From the NCBI RefSeq assembly GCF_000695625.1, contig NZ_JMQI01000079.1, positions 62,001-126,000 of the forward strand: DNA of 64,000 nucleotides, given 5' to 3'. Below are positions 24,631-31,949 of this stretch, one piece after another. The notes beneath the pieces were generated by a model, which saw only the letters and a list, made by a program, of their open reading frames with translations, made no database searches and was not told the origin of the DNA. Numbering within the stretch: position 1 is the first letter of the stretch; every line of letters starts with the position of its first letter. Source of the DNA: Amycolatopsis rifamycinica (GTDB taxonomy: Bacteria; Actinomycetota; Actinomycetes; Mycobacteriales; Pseudonocardiaceae). Both the position numbers and the translations under genes were made by a program.

Positions 24631-25140
24631 TCAGCCGGTGAAGTCGCGAGGCCGGAAGAAGGCGACGAGCCGGGCGGAGCGAAGGGCGTCCCACGGATCC
24701 TTCGTGGCGAGCACGGCCGCCGCACCGGTCGGAAACTTGGTTTGAACCTGGCGAGTTTCTTCCCCGTACCCGGCGAGGTGGAGTGTCACGTCGCTGACCC
24801 CGGGCTCGTGCCCGACGAGCGCGAGCGTGGTGACGCCGGACGGCGCCCGGCGGGCAGCGTTCAGCAGCTCGAGGACGTCGGCGCCGTAGAGATCATCGTC
24901 GTACTCGACGGACGGCGGCGAAGGAAGTTCCTCACTCACGAGCCGCCACGTCTCCCGGGTGCGGCGAGCGGTGGAGCAGACGACGAACTCGGGGATGTGC
25001 CCCTCCTCGGTGAGCCACCGACCGAGCCTCGGCGCGTCACGGAGGCCGCGAGGTGCGAGAGGTCGTTCGTGGTCGGGAAGCCCCTCCGACCAGTCCGACT
25101 TGGCGTGCCGGAGAACGATGAGCCACCTCGTCGCGTCCAT
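24631..25140 (-). CDS. SixA-like histidine phosphatase
   Basis: A 169-residue single-domain phosphatase. The start LIVLRHAKSDW carries the RHA/RHG phosphohistidine motif, followed by LAPRGLRDAPRLG, STARRTRETW and the second catalytic histidine in LVGHEPGV. Length and the RHAK variant fit the SixA/Rv1276c group, which removes phosphate from histidine phosphotransfer domains or small phosphoesters. I start at ATG 25140; the frame continues upstream without ribosome-binding support. It is the last chromosomal gene before the tRNA-Lys island. Confidence 0.88.
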   Translation of the reverse strand: MDATRWLIVLRHAKSDWSEGLPDHERPLAPRGLRDAPRLGRWLTEEGHIPEFVVCSTARRTRETWRLVSEELPSPPSVEYDDDLYGADVLELLNAARRAPSGVTTLALVGHEPGVSDVTLHLAGYGEETRQVQTKFPTGAAAVLATKDPWDALRSARLVAFFRPRDFTG

Positions 25141-25281
25141 GCCCGCCACCCTAACGGCGAAAGTGGCCTTGGAACTGATCGGCCCGAGTCCCTCCCGACC
25201 AGACGCCAGGTACCCGATCACGTTGCTGCTGTTGACGATCCAGACGATCACCGAACCGGAGTGGCGGGCACTGTTCCAGCT

Positions 25282-25349
25282 GCGACCGGTAAGCCGCTGA
25301 CCAGGGAGTTTGAGTGGGCCGCCTGGGGCTCGAACCCAGAACCTACGGA
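25282..25349. repeat. Left attachment repeat (attL) with tRNA-Lys 3' fragment
   Basis: 68 bp identical to 29795-29862. Bases 25315-25349 are the T-arm, the acceptor 3' strand and part of the anticodon stem of tRNA-Lys (minus strand); identity stops inside the anticodon stem. Confidence 0.92.
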
Positions 25350-26279
25350 GAATAAGCCCAGGTCAGCGGCTAGTTCTCGTCATCTGTCGATACCGGTCTT
25401 CACCTGCACGGACGTCCGCGCCGAACGATCATGGTCGGTCGCTGATTCTCGTCGTTCTGCGTCGTTTCCCGGGGGAAAACCGGGGAGATGATCAAGCTCG
25501 ACAGAGGCTGATGGGCTCAGCTCGACGCTGCCATGAGGTTGTGCAAGATGCCCAGCTTCACCGCAGCAGGCACAAAGGCCACGCACTTCTTGGTGATCTT
25601 CTTCATACGCTTGACCGCCTTCCTCATCAGCTTGTCGAGGTTGAGGGTGGAAGCGAGGTTTTGGATCAACATGACAGCGAGCAGCGCCGAGACCCAGCTA
25701 AGCGCCGGGCTCAACCCACCAACGGAGCAACGCTAGCCGCTCACATGCGCGCCTGACAACATCCACTCCCCTCCCACCATCCCGATACGAAGCCAGCACG
25801 CGGCCGGTGACGTCGGGTCAAGGCACGCCCTCCCGCCTTGACGCGGCGTTACCGGCCGTTGTCACGATCAGGCTTCGGGGTGGTGCTTACCGCCGACCAG
25901 GCGTAACGCGGTACAGGCTGACGGCGACCGCACGTGTACGACTCACCGGTGAGGGAGGCCCGACGTTGGCAGAACGGCTCAAACGTGCCGTCGGTGGGCG
26001 GCGCTGCCCAGCTGCATCGAAGGCGGCCACGCCGCCCGGCCGGTCGGCAGAGCGGAGCGGAGCCGGCCGTGCCGGGGATAGGCGTGGTCGCCGAGGTGAG
26101 CAGCTACGTCAGGCGACCGACGCGCCGCCCTGCGGCGGCGCGCTTGATCCCATAGAGCCAAGTTTGGCAGCAGATGACGCCTGTATCTCGTTGAGTGCGA
26201 ATACCCGCATTGGGTACTGCGGCTTGACAGCGACTGCCATTAGGCTTACGGAGCAGCCGACGACGGACGGGAGGGCTTC
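25350..26279. other. Island left arm, no firm gene
   Basis: About 930 bp. One minus-strand frame, 25517-25714 (TTG start, 65 residues), encodes a hydrophobic N-terminus followed by a Lys-rich stretch (KLMRKAVKRMKKITKKC) and looks more protein-like than its shadows. It lacks a ribosome-binding site, so I do not call it a gene. Sequence from 25800 to 26160 has chromosome-like GC; from 26160 it becomes AT-richer toward the ABC-3C operon. Confidence 0.35.
26224..26252 (+). promoter_or_regulatory. Candidate promoter of the ABC-3C operon
   Basis: TTGACA (26224-26229) with a 17-bp spacer to TACGGA (26247-26252). The -35 is perfect and the -10 is weak. GGGAGGG (26269-26275) precedes the ATG at 26280. 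Confidence 0.45.
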
Positions 26280-27065
26280 ATGACGCGGGATGAGGTTCCT
26301 CGCGCCCAAGAGAAGCTTCTCGCGCTGCGTAGTGGCAACGCCTGCGCCTACCCGAAGTGCGGCGTCAGCCTGATCCTCGAAGCCGAGCATCCCGATGATT
26401 CGGACAAGACCGTAGGCAAGGTTGCGCACATATGTGCAGCTAGCGAAGGCGGACCACGGTACGACCCGAACATGACCAGCAAAGAGCGCAGCTCAGCGGC
26501 AAACTTGATCTTTCTCTGCGGCCCCCACCACGACGGAATCGACTCACAGTTAAATCATCACACCGTTGAGTTCTTGCGCGATGCGAAGGCCAAGCACGAG
26601 CAAGCTATCGCACGAGCCGCTGCGTATGCCATGGGACAAGTCCGATTCGACCATCTTGAGATCGTATGTCGAGCACTGCAATTAGGGTGCGACGACATCA
26701 ATGAAGATATAGTTATGCCACTCGAAGTGGACGACAAGATCCGAATAAATGAGCTAGGTGATTCGACGAGAGAACAAATCCTCCTAGGCCTAGCTAAGGT
26801 TGAAGAGGTTAAGAAGTTTATCCACACCATGGACACCTTCAAGCCAAACTTCGGCTTGAAACTCGCTGCACGCTTCAAGCAAGAATACTTCGGCCTAGTC
26901 GCCGATGGACTTCACGGAGACGAACTGTACTCGTCGATTGTTTATACGGCGCAGCAGAACGCAGGGCCGGTAGATAATCCCGAGGTTCGGGCAGCAGTTT
27001 TGGCCGTTGTCGCGTACCTCTTCTCGACTTGTGAGATCTTTGAGCATGAGCCGACTGCTGCCTGA
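26280..27065 (+). CDS. ABC-3C system effector: HNH endonuclease with C-terminal ABC-3C domain
   Basis: A 261-residue protein. The N-terminal HNH/treble-clef nuclease has zinc ligands C22xxxxC27 (CAYPKC), the catalytic AHI around H50, a conserved GGPRYD loop, and N75-LIFLC80-GPHH84-DGID. The region from about 110 has no nuclease motif and should be the C-terminal docking domain of ABC-3C effectors, which places the nuclease under control of the partner ATPase. It is the first of three overlapping genes. The family-level function (a conflict or anti-phage nuclease held in check until invasion) comes from comparative-genomic work on ABC-three-component systems. The target here is unknown. Confidence 0.85.
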   Translation: MTRDEVPRAQEKLLALRSGNACAYPKCGVSLILEAEHPDDSDKTVGKVAHICAASEGGPRYDPNMTSKERSSAANLIFLCGPHHDGIDSQLNHHTVEFLRDAKAKHEQAIARAAAYAMGQVRFDHLEIVCRALQLGCDDINEDIVMPLEVDDKIRINELGDSTREQILLGLAKVEEVKKFIHTMDTFKPNFGLKLAARFKQEYFGLVADGLHGDELYSSIVYTAQQNAGPVDNPEVRAAVLAVVAYLFSTCEIFEHEPTAA

Positions 27066-27294
27066 CCGCCACACGGCCGTAAAGGACAGCCTGGTCGCTC
27101 AAGCGGCAAGGCTTAACCGGGCACTCCCAGAAGCAGCGTCCGTTGCGCGGGCTTGGTCGATCGCAAGTGAACTGTACCCACGCCAACCATTCGGACGATT
27201 CGTACTCATGCTCGACATTCTGGCAGCACTAAATATGATTGACCTGCGCGGCGATGTGCTAATGAAGGTGGTGCCAGTTGCTGCGCAGGATTAG
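27046..27294 (+). CDS. ABC-3C system middle component
   Basis: An 82-residue protein starting at ATG 27046, inside the effector gene (20-bp overlap). It reads MSRLLPDRHTAVKDSLVAQA...RAWSIASELYPRQPFGRFVLMLDILAALNMIDLRGDVL. The small size, the position between an HNH effector and a DUF2326 ATPase, and the predicted winged-helix-like pattern (L-F-x-R-F-x-x-x-L-D-x-L-x-x-L-x-x-I) fit the middle components of ABC-3C systems, thought to bridge effector and ATPase. Its last 17 bases overlap the ATPase gene. Similarity to a specific numbered middle-component family needs a profile search. Confidence 0.75.
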   Translation: MSRLLPDRHTAVKDSLVAQAARLNRALPEAASVARAWSIASELYPRQPFGRFVLMLDILAALNMIDLRGDVLMKVVPVAAQD

Positions 27295-29008
27295 CTCCAA
27301 CAAGGCGAGCTTTCGAGAGATCATCTTTCAGCCAGGATTCAACATCATTGTGGCCGAACGTTCCCCTGAGGCCACGGAGAAACACAGCAGAAACGCTCGC
27401 GGCAAGACGACGATACTCCAAATCATTAACTACTGCCTTGGGTCGAACCTACCGAGTTCGCTTCGCCCTCTCGCGGATGACGACTGGGTGTTTACTCTCA
27501 CCCTCGACCTCTTCGGCGACCAAGTTTCAGTGACTCGATCCCTCAAGTCTGGATCTCGCGTCAGCCCAACGTATTCCCAAATTTCTGCTCCTGTCATTGA
27601 GACGTACCTCGACGAGAACGGAACTATTTCAGTCAACGACTGGAAATTCCTGCTCGGCCTAGGACTATTCGGACTCGACGTTGAGCAAGAAGACTCGAAT
27701 TACAGAATCTCCCCTCGGACCTTAATTTCGTACATCTTTCGCATCGATGCAGTCAAAGATCCACTCAAGATAATAGCCCAGCAGCCCGCCTGGAGTTGGC
27801 GCGCGCATGTTGCGTTCCTCTTGGGCTTGGACTGGCGCCTAGTGCGCGACCTTGCGAAACTCAATAAAGAGTCTGATACTTTTCAGGCGCTGCAGTATGC
27901 AACCTCCGAGCAGCTACTCCCTGGAGTTCTTCGGAAAGAGCCCGACCTCCTGCTTGAGCGCACCCAGCGCCAGCGGATTGTAGACGAAGTCAGGTCGCGC
28001 CTGGACGGATTCCGAGTGATCGACGACCCAGACGAACTAATCAACCGAGCAGATGCATTGACTGAGCAGCTGCGAGAACTCAGGAACGAATCCCTCGTAG
28101 ATCGACGACTTCTCGATTTGTACCGCGGATCCCTCGAAGAGGACGACGACGACACTTCCGCAGTTGAAGACGTCAGCGTTATCTACGAAGAGATGGGCCT
28201 GGCATTCACGTCCGTTGCCATGAGACGCCTGGAAGATGTCGAGGCGTTTCATGCAAAACTAATTGCGAATCGCCGGAACTTTCTACAGGATGAGATTGAA
28301 CGGTTGACGCAGGTCGAACGCGATCGCTCACAGCGTATGCAGCGCCTAACAGAAGAACGCAATGCTTCAATGGCCGTCCTACAGTCTGGCGGGGCCCTCG
28401 AAGAACTGCAAAGCCTCAACGAAGAGCTCAACGAAGCAACTTCACGACTCGCAGAGGTCGAAGCCGCTCTCAACAACGCAAGGCAGTTGGCAGTCGCTGA
28501 TGAAGACTCACGACTTCGAAAGGCGCAAAAACGTCAGGATGCTGGCCATGAGTTGGCGACCAATCGTGGCCATCTCGATCAAGTAGCAGCCCGATTCGAT
28601 TCGATGATGATGAGACTATATGGAAAGAGTGGAGTTCTTTCCGCAGAAGTAGACGAGTGGGGTTATAAGTTTTCCCTGAAGGTATCAGGGGTTTCAAGTA
28701 CCGGCGTCACACGAATGCAACTGTTATGCTTCGATCTCACTCTTTTGGCCGAGAATCCAAGCTGGACAAGACATCCAAACTTCCTTGTTCATGATTCGTC
28801 GGTCTTTGATGGCGTCGACCCCCGACAGGTTGAGGCTGGACTTACTCTAGCCAATGAAATTGTCACAAACTTGGGGGCACAGTATATTTGCGCCATGAAC
28901 AGCAATGACGTGCCCGATGACATCCAGAAGCAGCAGTGGTACATCAATGGGGTACGGCGGACCGTTTTCGACACCGACGAAGGCGGCATCCTCGGAGTCT
29001 CGTTCTAA
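27278..29008 (+). CDS. ABC-3C system SMC-like ABC ATPase (DUF2326)
   Basis: A 576-residue ATPase. The N-terminal lobe has a P-loop at about 37-46 (SRNARGKTTI; the first Gly of GxxxxGKT is Ser) followed by LQIINYCLGSN, the usual start of this family. A coiled-coil arm runs from about 180 to 420 (Glu/Leu/Arg-rich, RLTQVERDRSQRMQRLTEER). The C-terminal lobe ends with FLVHDSSVFDGVD (about 502-514), the Walker-B-like motif of DUF2326. TTG at 27278 has AAGGTGG six bases upstream and overlaps the middle-component gene. Such ATPases resemble RecN/SMC and are proposed to sense DNA or replication structures and release the effector. Confidence 0.88.
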   Translation: MLRRISSNKASFREIIFQPGFNIIVAERSPEATEKHSRNARGKTTILQIINYCLGSNLPSSLRPLADDDWVFTLTLDLFGDQVSVTRSLKSGSRVSPTYSQISAPVIETYLDENGTISVNDWKFLLGLGLFGLDVEQEDSNYRISPRTLISYIFRIDAVKDPLKIIAQQPAWSWRAHVAFLLGLDWRLVRDLAKLNKESDTFQALQYATSEQLLPGVLRKEPDLLLERTQRQRIVDEVRSRLDGFRVIDDPDELINRADALTEQLRELRNESLVDRRLLDLYRGSLEEDDDDTSAVEDVSVIYEEMGLAFTSVAMRRLEDVEAFHAKLIANRRNFLQDEIERLTQVERDRSQRMQRLTEERNASMAVLQSGGALEELQSLNEELNEATSRLAEVEAALNNARQLAVADEDSRLRKAQKRQDAGHELATNRGHLDQVAARFDSMMMRLYGKSGVLSAEVDEWGYKFSLKVSGVSSTGVTRMQLLCFDLTLLAENPSWTRHPNFLVHDSSVFDGVDPRQVEAGLTLANEIVTNLGAQYICAMNSNDVPDDIQKQQWYINGVRRTVFDTDEGGILGVSF

Positions 29009-29023
29009 AGCCAATGGTCCCAC

Positions 29024-29410
29024 TTATTGGATCTCCATGACGTAGCGGAGTTCATAGCGGTCAGCCGGAAAAAGTATGTCTGCGGTTTCGACGGCCAGGT
29101 CTTCCTCTGCTCCAAAACGATCAGCAACGCGGAATGTTTGTGTAATCTGCACGACCGGCCGGTTCGCCGGAATGTCCAGCAGCTTCGCTTCCTCAGCGGT
29201 TGGCGTGCGAATGTCGAGACGCTCTTCGACCTGGTTAACCTCGTGTCCGATGGCCGAGAATCGGTCGACGATGCCCTTGTCAGCATGCGGCCCCTCGTGC
29301 GGCAGCTCGATGTCCGTTCCGCCGGTGATGGCCAGCGGCTCCCACGCCAGACTGCTCGTGACCGGTTGCGGCGGGTTCCCCATCCGGATGAAGTAGCGAG
29401 TGCACGTCAC
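29024..29410 (-). pseudogene. GntR-family regulator remnant (UTRA domain only)
   Basis: The minus-strand frame ends in TAA at 29024 and encodes a UTRA ligand-binding domain: GDPVTCTRYFIRM near its broken start, DRFSAIGHEVNQVEERLDIRTPTAEEAKLLDIP and VVQITQTFRVADRFGAEEDLAVETADILFPADRYELRYVMEI at the C-terminus. The N-terminal winged helix is gone. Upstream of about 29410 the frame becomes antisense to the integrase remnant. KorSA-type GntR regulators accompany integrases in pSAM2-like elements, which suits this position. Confidence 0.8.
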
Positions 29411-29788
29411 TGGGTCGCCCTCGTTGATACCCGGGCTGAGGCGAAGGCGGATGGCCGGCCACTCGCTAGCCCGATCTTCGCCAGCACGACCGGCACCCTG
29501 CGAGACCCGAACAACGTCCTTCGGGTGCTCCGCGAAATCCGGGGATCCGACGACTTCCTCTGGCTCACGTCGCACAACTTCCGCAAGACCACGGCAACCG
29601 CCCTGGACGACGCGGGCGTCCCGACGCGGCTGATCGCGGACCACCTCGGCCACTCACGGGTGTCGATGACGCAGGACACCTACCTGGGCCGGAAGACGGT
29701 AGACCCGATCACGGCGCAGGCCCTCGAAGGGCTCTTGGATAAACCGTCCGACCCCAATTCCGGGGATAACCCGGGGAGCCGATCTTGA
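29411..29788 (+). pseudogene. Tyrosine recombinase (phage integrase) remnant, catalytic C-terminal part
   Basis: About 125 residues: WVALVDTRAEAKADGRPLAS, then SHNFRKTTATALDDAG (the HxxR box), RLIADHLGHSRVSMTQDTY (second His and nucleophilic Tyr). The SAM-like DNA-binding domain and the first catalytic Arg are absent, and no start codon with a ribosome-binding site precedes it. It ends seven bases before attR, the normal place for an integrase of this element type. The head-to-head junction with the GntR remnant at about 29410 marks an internal deletion. Confidence 0.85.
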
Positions 29789-29794
29789 CCGGTG

Positions 29795-29862
29795 GCGACC
29801 GGTAAGCCGCTGACCAGGGAGTTTGAGTGGGCCGCCTGGGGCTCGAACCCAGAACCTACGGA
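29795..29862. repeat. Right attachment repeat (attR)
   Basis: 68 bp identical to 25282-25349. Its right half lies inside the intact tRNA-Lys gene, so the recombination core is in the 3' half of the tRNA. Confidence 0.92.
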
Positions 29863-29900
29863 TTAAAAGTCCGCAGCTCTACCAATTGAGCTAACGGCCC
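29828..29900 (-). tRNA. tRNA-Lys (anticodon UUU)
   Basis: A 73-nt cloverleaf on the minus strand. The acceptor GGGCCGT pairs with GCGGCCC (one G-T), the D-arm is GCTC...GAGC, the anticodon stem GCGGA/TCCGT closes the loop CTTTTAA with anticodon TTT, the T-arm is CTGGG-TTCGAGC-CCCAG, and the discriminator is A. CCA is not encoded. It is the integration site of the island. Confidence 0.96.
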
Positions 29901-30082
29901 GCGCCCCCAGTTTAGCCACGTCCCGGTCGGGGGCTCGCACACCGGGTCCCGGCTGACGCTCCGGCGAAGGTCGAGACCGGTCCCTCGCTGGCCGCGGCGC
30001 GATGGGCTCGACGAGCGGGACCAGCACGTTACGGACACCTGCGAGCCGACCGCCGTCGGGTTGTGATCCTCTGTGGACGGAA

Positions 30083-30111
30083 GCGCGGGGCCCGAGAGCC
30101 GGGCCCCGCGC
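30083..30111 (-). terminator. Terminator of the DUF11 protein gene
   Basis: Perfect 11-bp arms GCGCGGGGCCC / GGGCCCCGCGC around a seven-base loop, nine bases beyond the stop at 30121. Confidence 0.85.
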
Positions 30112-30120
30112 GTCACGCCG

Positions 30121-30969
30121 TCAGCACTGGACGAACAGGCCCGTGTAGGCGGTGCACTTCTTCGACGCCTTGTCGTTGGCCGCGTCCGGGTCGGCCGGTG
30201 CGCTTGCCGCTCGCTGGGCCGTTGCCGTGAACGCTCCCCATGCGAACACTCCACCCTCCGACGTGAACTTCGCCGTGGTCGATGCGCCCGGGGCCAGCGT
30301 TCCGATCGCGCAGTTGAGCGTGGCGCCCGAGCGGGTGCAGCCCGTTGTCGAGACGATCGTGTGGCCCGTGCCCGGATTGGCCGTCACGCGGACGCCGGTC
30401 GCGGTGGCCGGGCCGGTGTTCGACACCTTGATCACGTAGTCGACCCGGGCGGTCAGGCCGACGCGCGGGGTGGCGGTCAGCGTGACCTTGACGTCGGCCT
30501 CGTCCGGCGGGGCGATCGTGACGACCGGGCCGTCCTCGACGCCGAACGCGTAGTTGTCGCCGGCGAACTGGTGCTGGAGCGTGAACTGGCCGGGTGCGAC
30601 GTCGTCCTTGACGCGCAGGGTGAACGTCACCGTCCTGCTCTCGCCAGCGCCCAGGTCGCCGACGCCGCCACGGAAGCTGCTGAGGTACGGCGCGCACGGC
30701 GCGATCGCCCCGGTGCAGGAGACCAGGTCCACCACATCGGCGATCGGCTTCTCCTTCACGTAGAGCGCCGCCTTCGCGCCCGTGACCGTGAAGTCCGTCG
30801 GGTTGGTCAGCTGCTCTGTGACCGTGAACGTGGCGCCCGCGCGCACGGTGGTCGCGCTGACGTCGATCGTGCTCGCGGGCGGGGCCGCGGACGCGACAGC
30901 TGGCGTCGCGCACAGGGCCGCGGTCGCCAGCGCGGCCAGCACGGCGGCTCTTCGTCCGGTTCGCTGCAT
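30121..30969 (-). CDS. Secreted DUF11/CARDB-like repeat protein
   Basis: A 282-residue exported protein with a signal peptide (MQRTGRRAAVLAALATAALC...VASAAPP). Two immunoglobulin-like units follow: about 35-150, with VRAGATFTVTEQLTNPTDFTV, and about 155-250, with ADVKVTLTATPRVGLTARVDYVIKVSNTGPATATGVRV, the latter a clear DUF11 pattern. Cys pairs occur in loops (SCTGAIAPC, GCTRSGATLNC, KKC...VQC). ATG at 30969 has AGGAG nine bases upstream. Proteins of this sort are surface or secreted and structural; no catalytic motif is visible. Monocistronic. Confidence 0.8.
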   Translation of the reverse strand: MQRTGRRAAVLAALATAALCATPAVASAAPPASTIDVSATTVRAGATFTVTEQLTNPTDFTVTGAKAALYVKEKPIADVVDLVSCTGAIAPCAPYLSSFRGGVGDLGAGESRTVTFTLRVKDDVAPGQFTLQHQFAGDNYAFGVEDGPVVTIAPPDEADVKVTLTATPRVGLTARVDYVIKVSNTGPATATGVRVTANPGTGHTIVSTTGCTRSGATLNCAIGTLAPGASTTAKFTSEGGVFAWGAFTATAQRAASAPADPDAANDKASKKCTAYTGLFVQC

Positions 30970-31180
30970 ATTCGTGATCTCCTGGTTCCGAACCGAGGGG
31001 TGCCGCTCCGACCGGTGAGACTGGCGTGCGCAGCAGGGTGACGAAGATCAGATCGCCGCCGCCGGAGATTCGTTACCGGGTTGGTCAAACCGTGCCTGAA
31101 CTGGGGTTTCAGCCCAGTTGCCCGGTCACCGATCACCGGAGCGAGCCGAAATTGTCGGACCCCTGTGGCACGCTCCGCAC

Positions 31181-31723
31181 ATGACCGAACACACCGTCCC
31201 GGTGGCGGCTCCGCCCCGCCTGACCGGCCCCAGAACCGACCCGGCGCCGGTCGCGGACGAGCGCCAGGCGCTCACCGAGAGCCTCGAGTACTTCCGGCGC
31301 ACCTTCGAGCTGAAATGCACCGGTCTGGACCCGGCGCGGCTGTCCGAACTCTCGGTACCACCGTCCACATTGACCCTGCACGGACTGCTGCGGCACCTCA
31401 CCGGTTGCGAACGATGGTGGTTCCGGATGCAGTTCGCGGGCGAAGACGTCCCGCTCCTCTATTACTCCGACGACGACCCGGAGCAGGACTTCACCGACCT
31501 GGACGGCGACGTCGACGAGGCATTCTCGTTGTGGCACGAGGAATGCGCGCGCTCTCGCGAGATCGTCGCGGCCAGCTCGCTGGACCAGACCGGCATCCGG
31601 CGCAGAACCGGCGAACCGTTCACCTTGCGCTGGCTGATGCTGCGGATGATCGGCGAGTACGCGCGCCACATCGGCCACGCCGACCTGATCCGCGAGCGGA
31701 TCGACGGTGTGACCGGCGAATGA
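31181..31723 (+). CDS. DinB-family (DUF664) protein
   Basis: A 180-residue protein of the DinB/YfiT four-helix superfamily. HGLLRHLTGCERWWFRMQF contains the first metal-ligand His, and MLRMIGEYARHIGHADLIRERIDG has the H-x3-H pair at the C-terminal helix, together the usual three-His metal site. Members include mycothiol-dependent enzymes; the actinobacterial DUF664 group has no assigned reaction. No Shine-Dalgarno precedes ATG 31181, so translation is probably leaderless. A weak AACTGGG/CCCAGTT hairpin lies at 31099-31119. Confidence 0.85.
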   Translation: MTEHTVPVAAPPRLTGPRTDPAPVADERQALTESLEYFRRTFELKCTGLDPARLSELSVPPSTLTLHGLLRHLTGCERWWFRMQFAGEDVPLLYYSDDDPEQDFTDLDGDVDEAFSLWHEECARSREIVAASSLDQTGIRRRTGEPFTLRWLMLRMIGEYARHIGHADLIRERIDGVTGE

Positions 31724-31949
31724 CGGCTGCCGTCCGGCGGCGGGCGCGGAGAGGAGGTTGACCACGAACGGAACGACAACCCGGCACGGGTAGGCCCAGT
31801 GCGTGAAGAAGGCGACCGGGATGAAGACGGCGATCATCGCGCCGACCCCGCGGTGAACCGCGCCAAAGAGCTCCGGCGAGCCGGACGCCGGACGTGGTGG
31901 CGTGGCCGCGCGGCCGCCGCCGAGGTGGGGCGCGTGCGATGCTGACGCC

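Larger units (their letters stand above)
25282..29862. mobile_element. 4.5-kb integrative island in tRNA-Lys, carrying an ABC-3C system
   Basis: It is bounded by a 68-bp perfect direct repeat (25282-25349 and 29795-29862), which comprises the 3' part of the tRNA-Lys gene plus flanking bases; the repeats are offset by 4,513 bp. Genes inside are visibly AT-richer and use A/T-ending codons, unlike the chromosome. Contents from left: about 0.9 kb without a firm gene, the three ABC-3C genes, a GntR/UTRA regulator remnant and a tyrosine-integrase remnant next to the right repeat. This is the arrangement of a reduced actinomycete integrative element: the integrase lacks its N-terminal half, so it should no longer move by itself. 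Confidence 0.9.

Noticed and set aside
25517..25714. 65-residue Lys-rich small protein in the island
   Set aside because: TTG start without Shine-Dalgarno and no recognisable family; kept only as a note in the island-arm entry.
29024..29653. 209-residue GntR-like frame and the overlapping 253-residue integrase-like frame (29027-29788) as intact genes
   Set aside because: Each has a real domain only on one side of about 29410 and antisense noise on the other; I treat both as truncated remnants.
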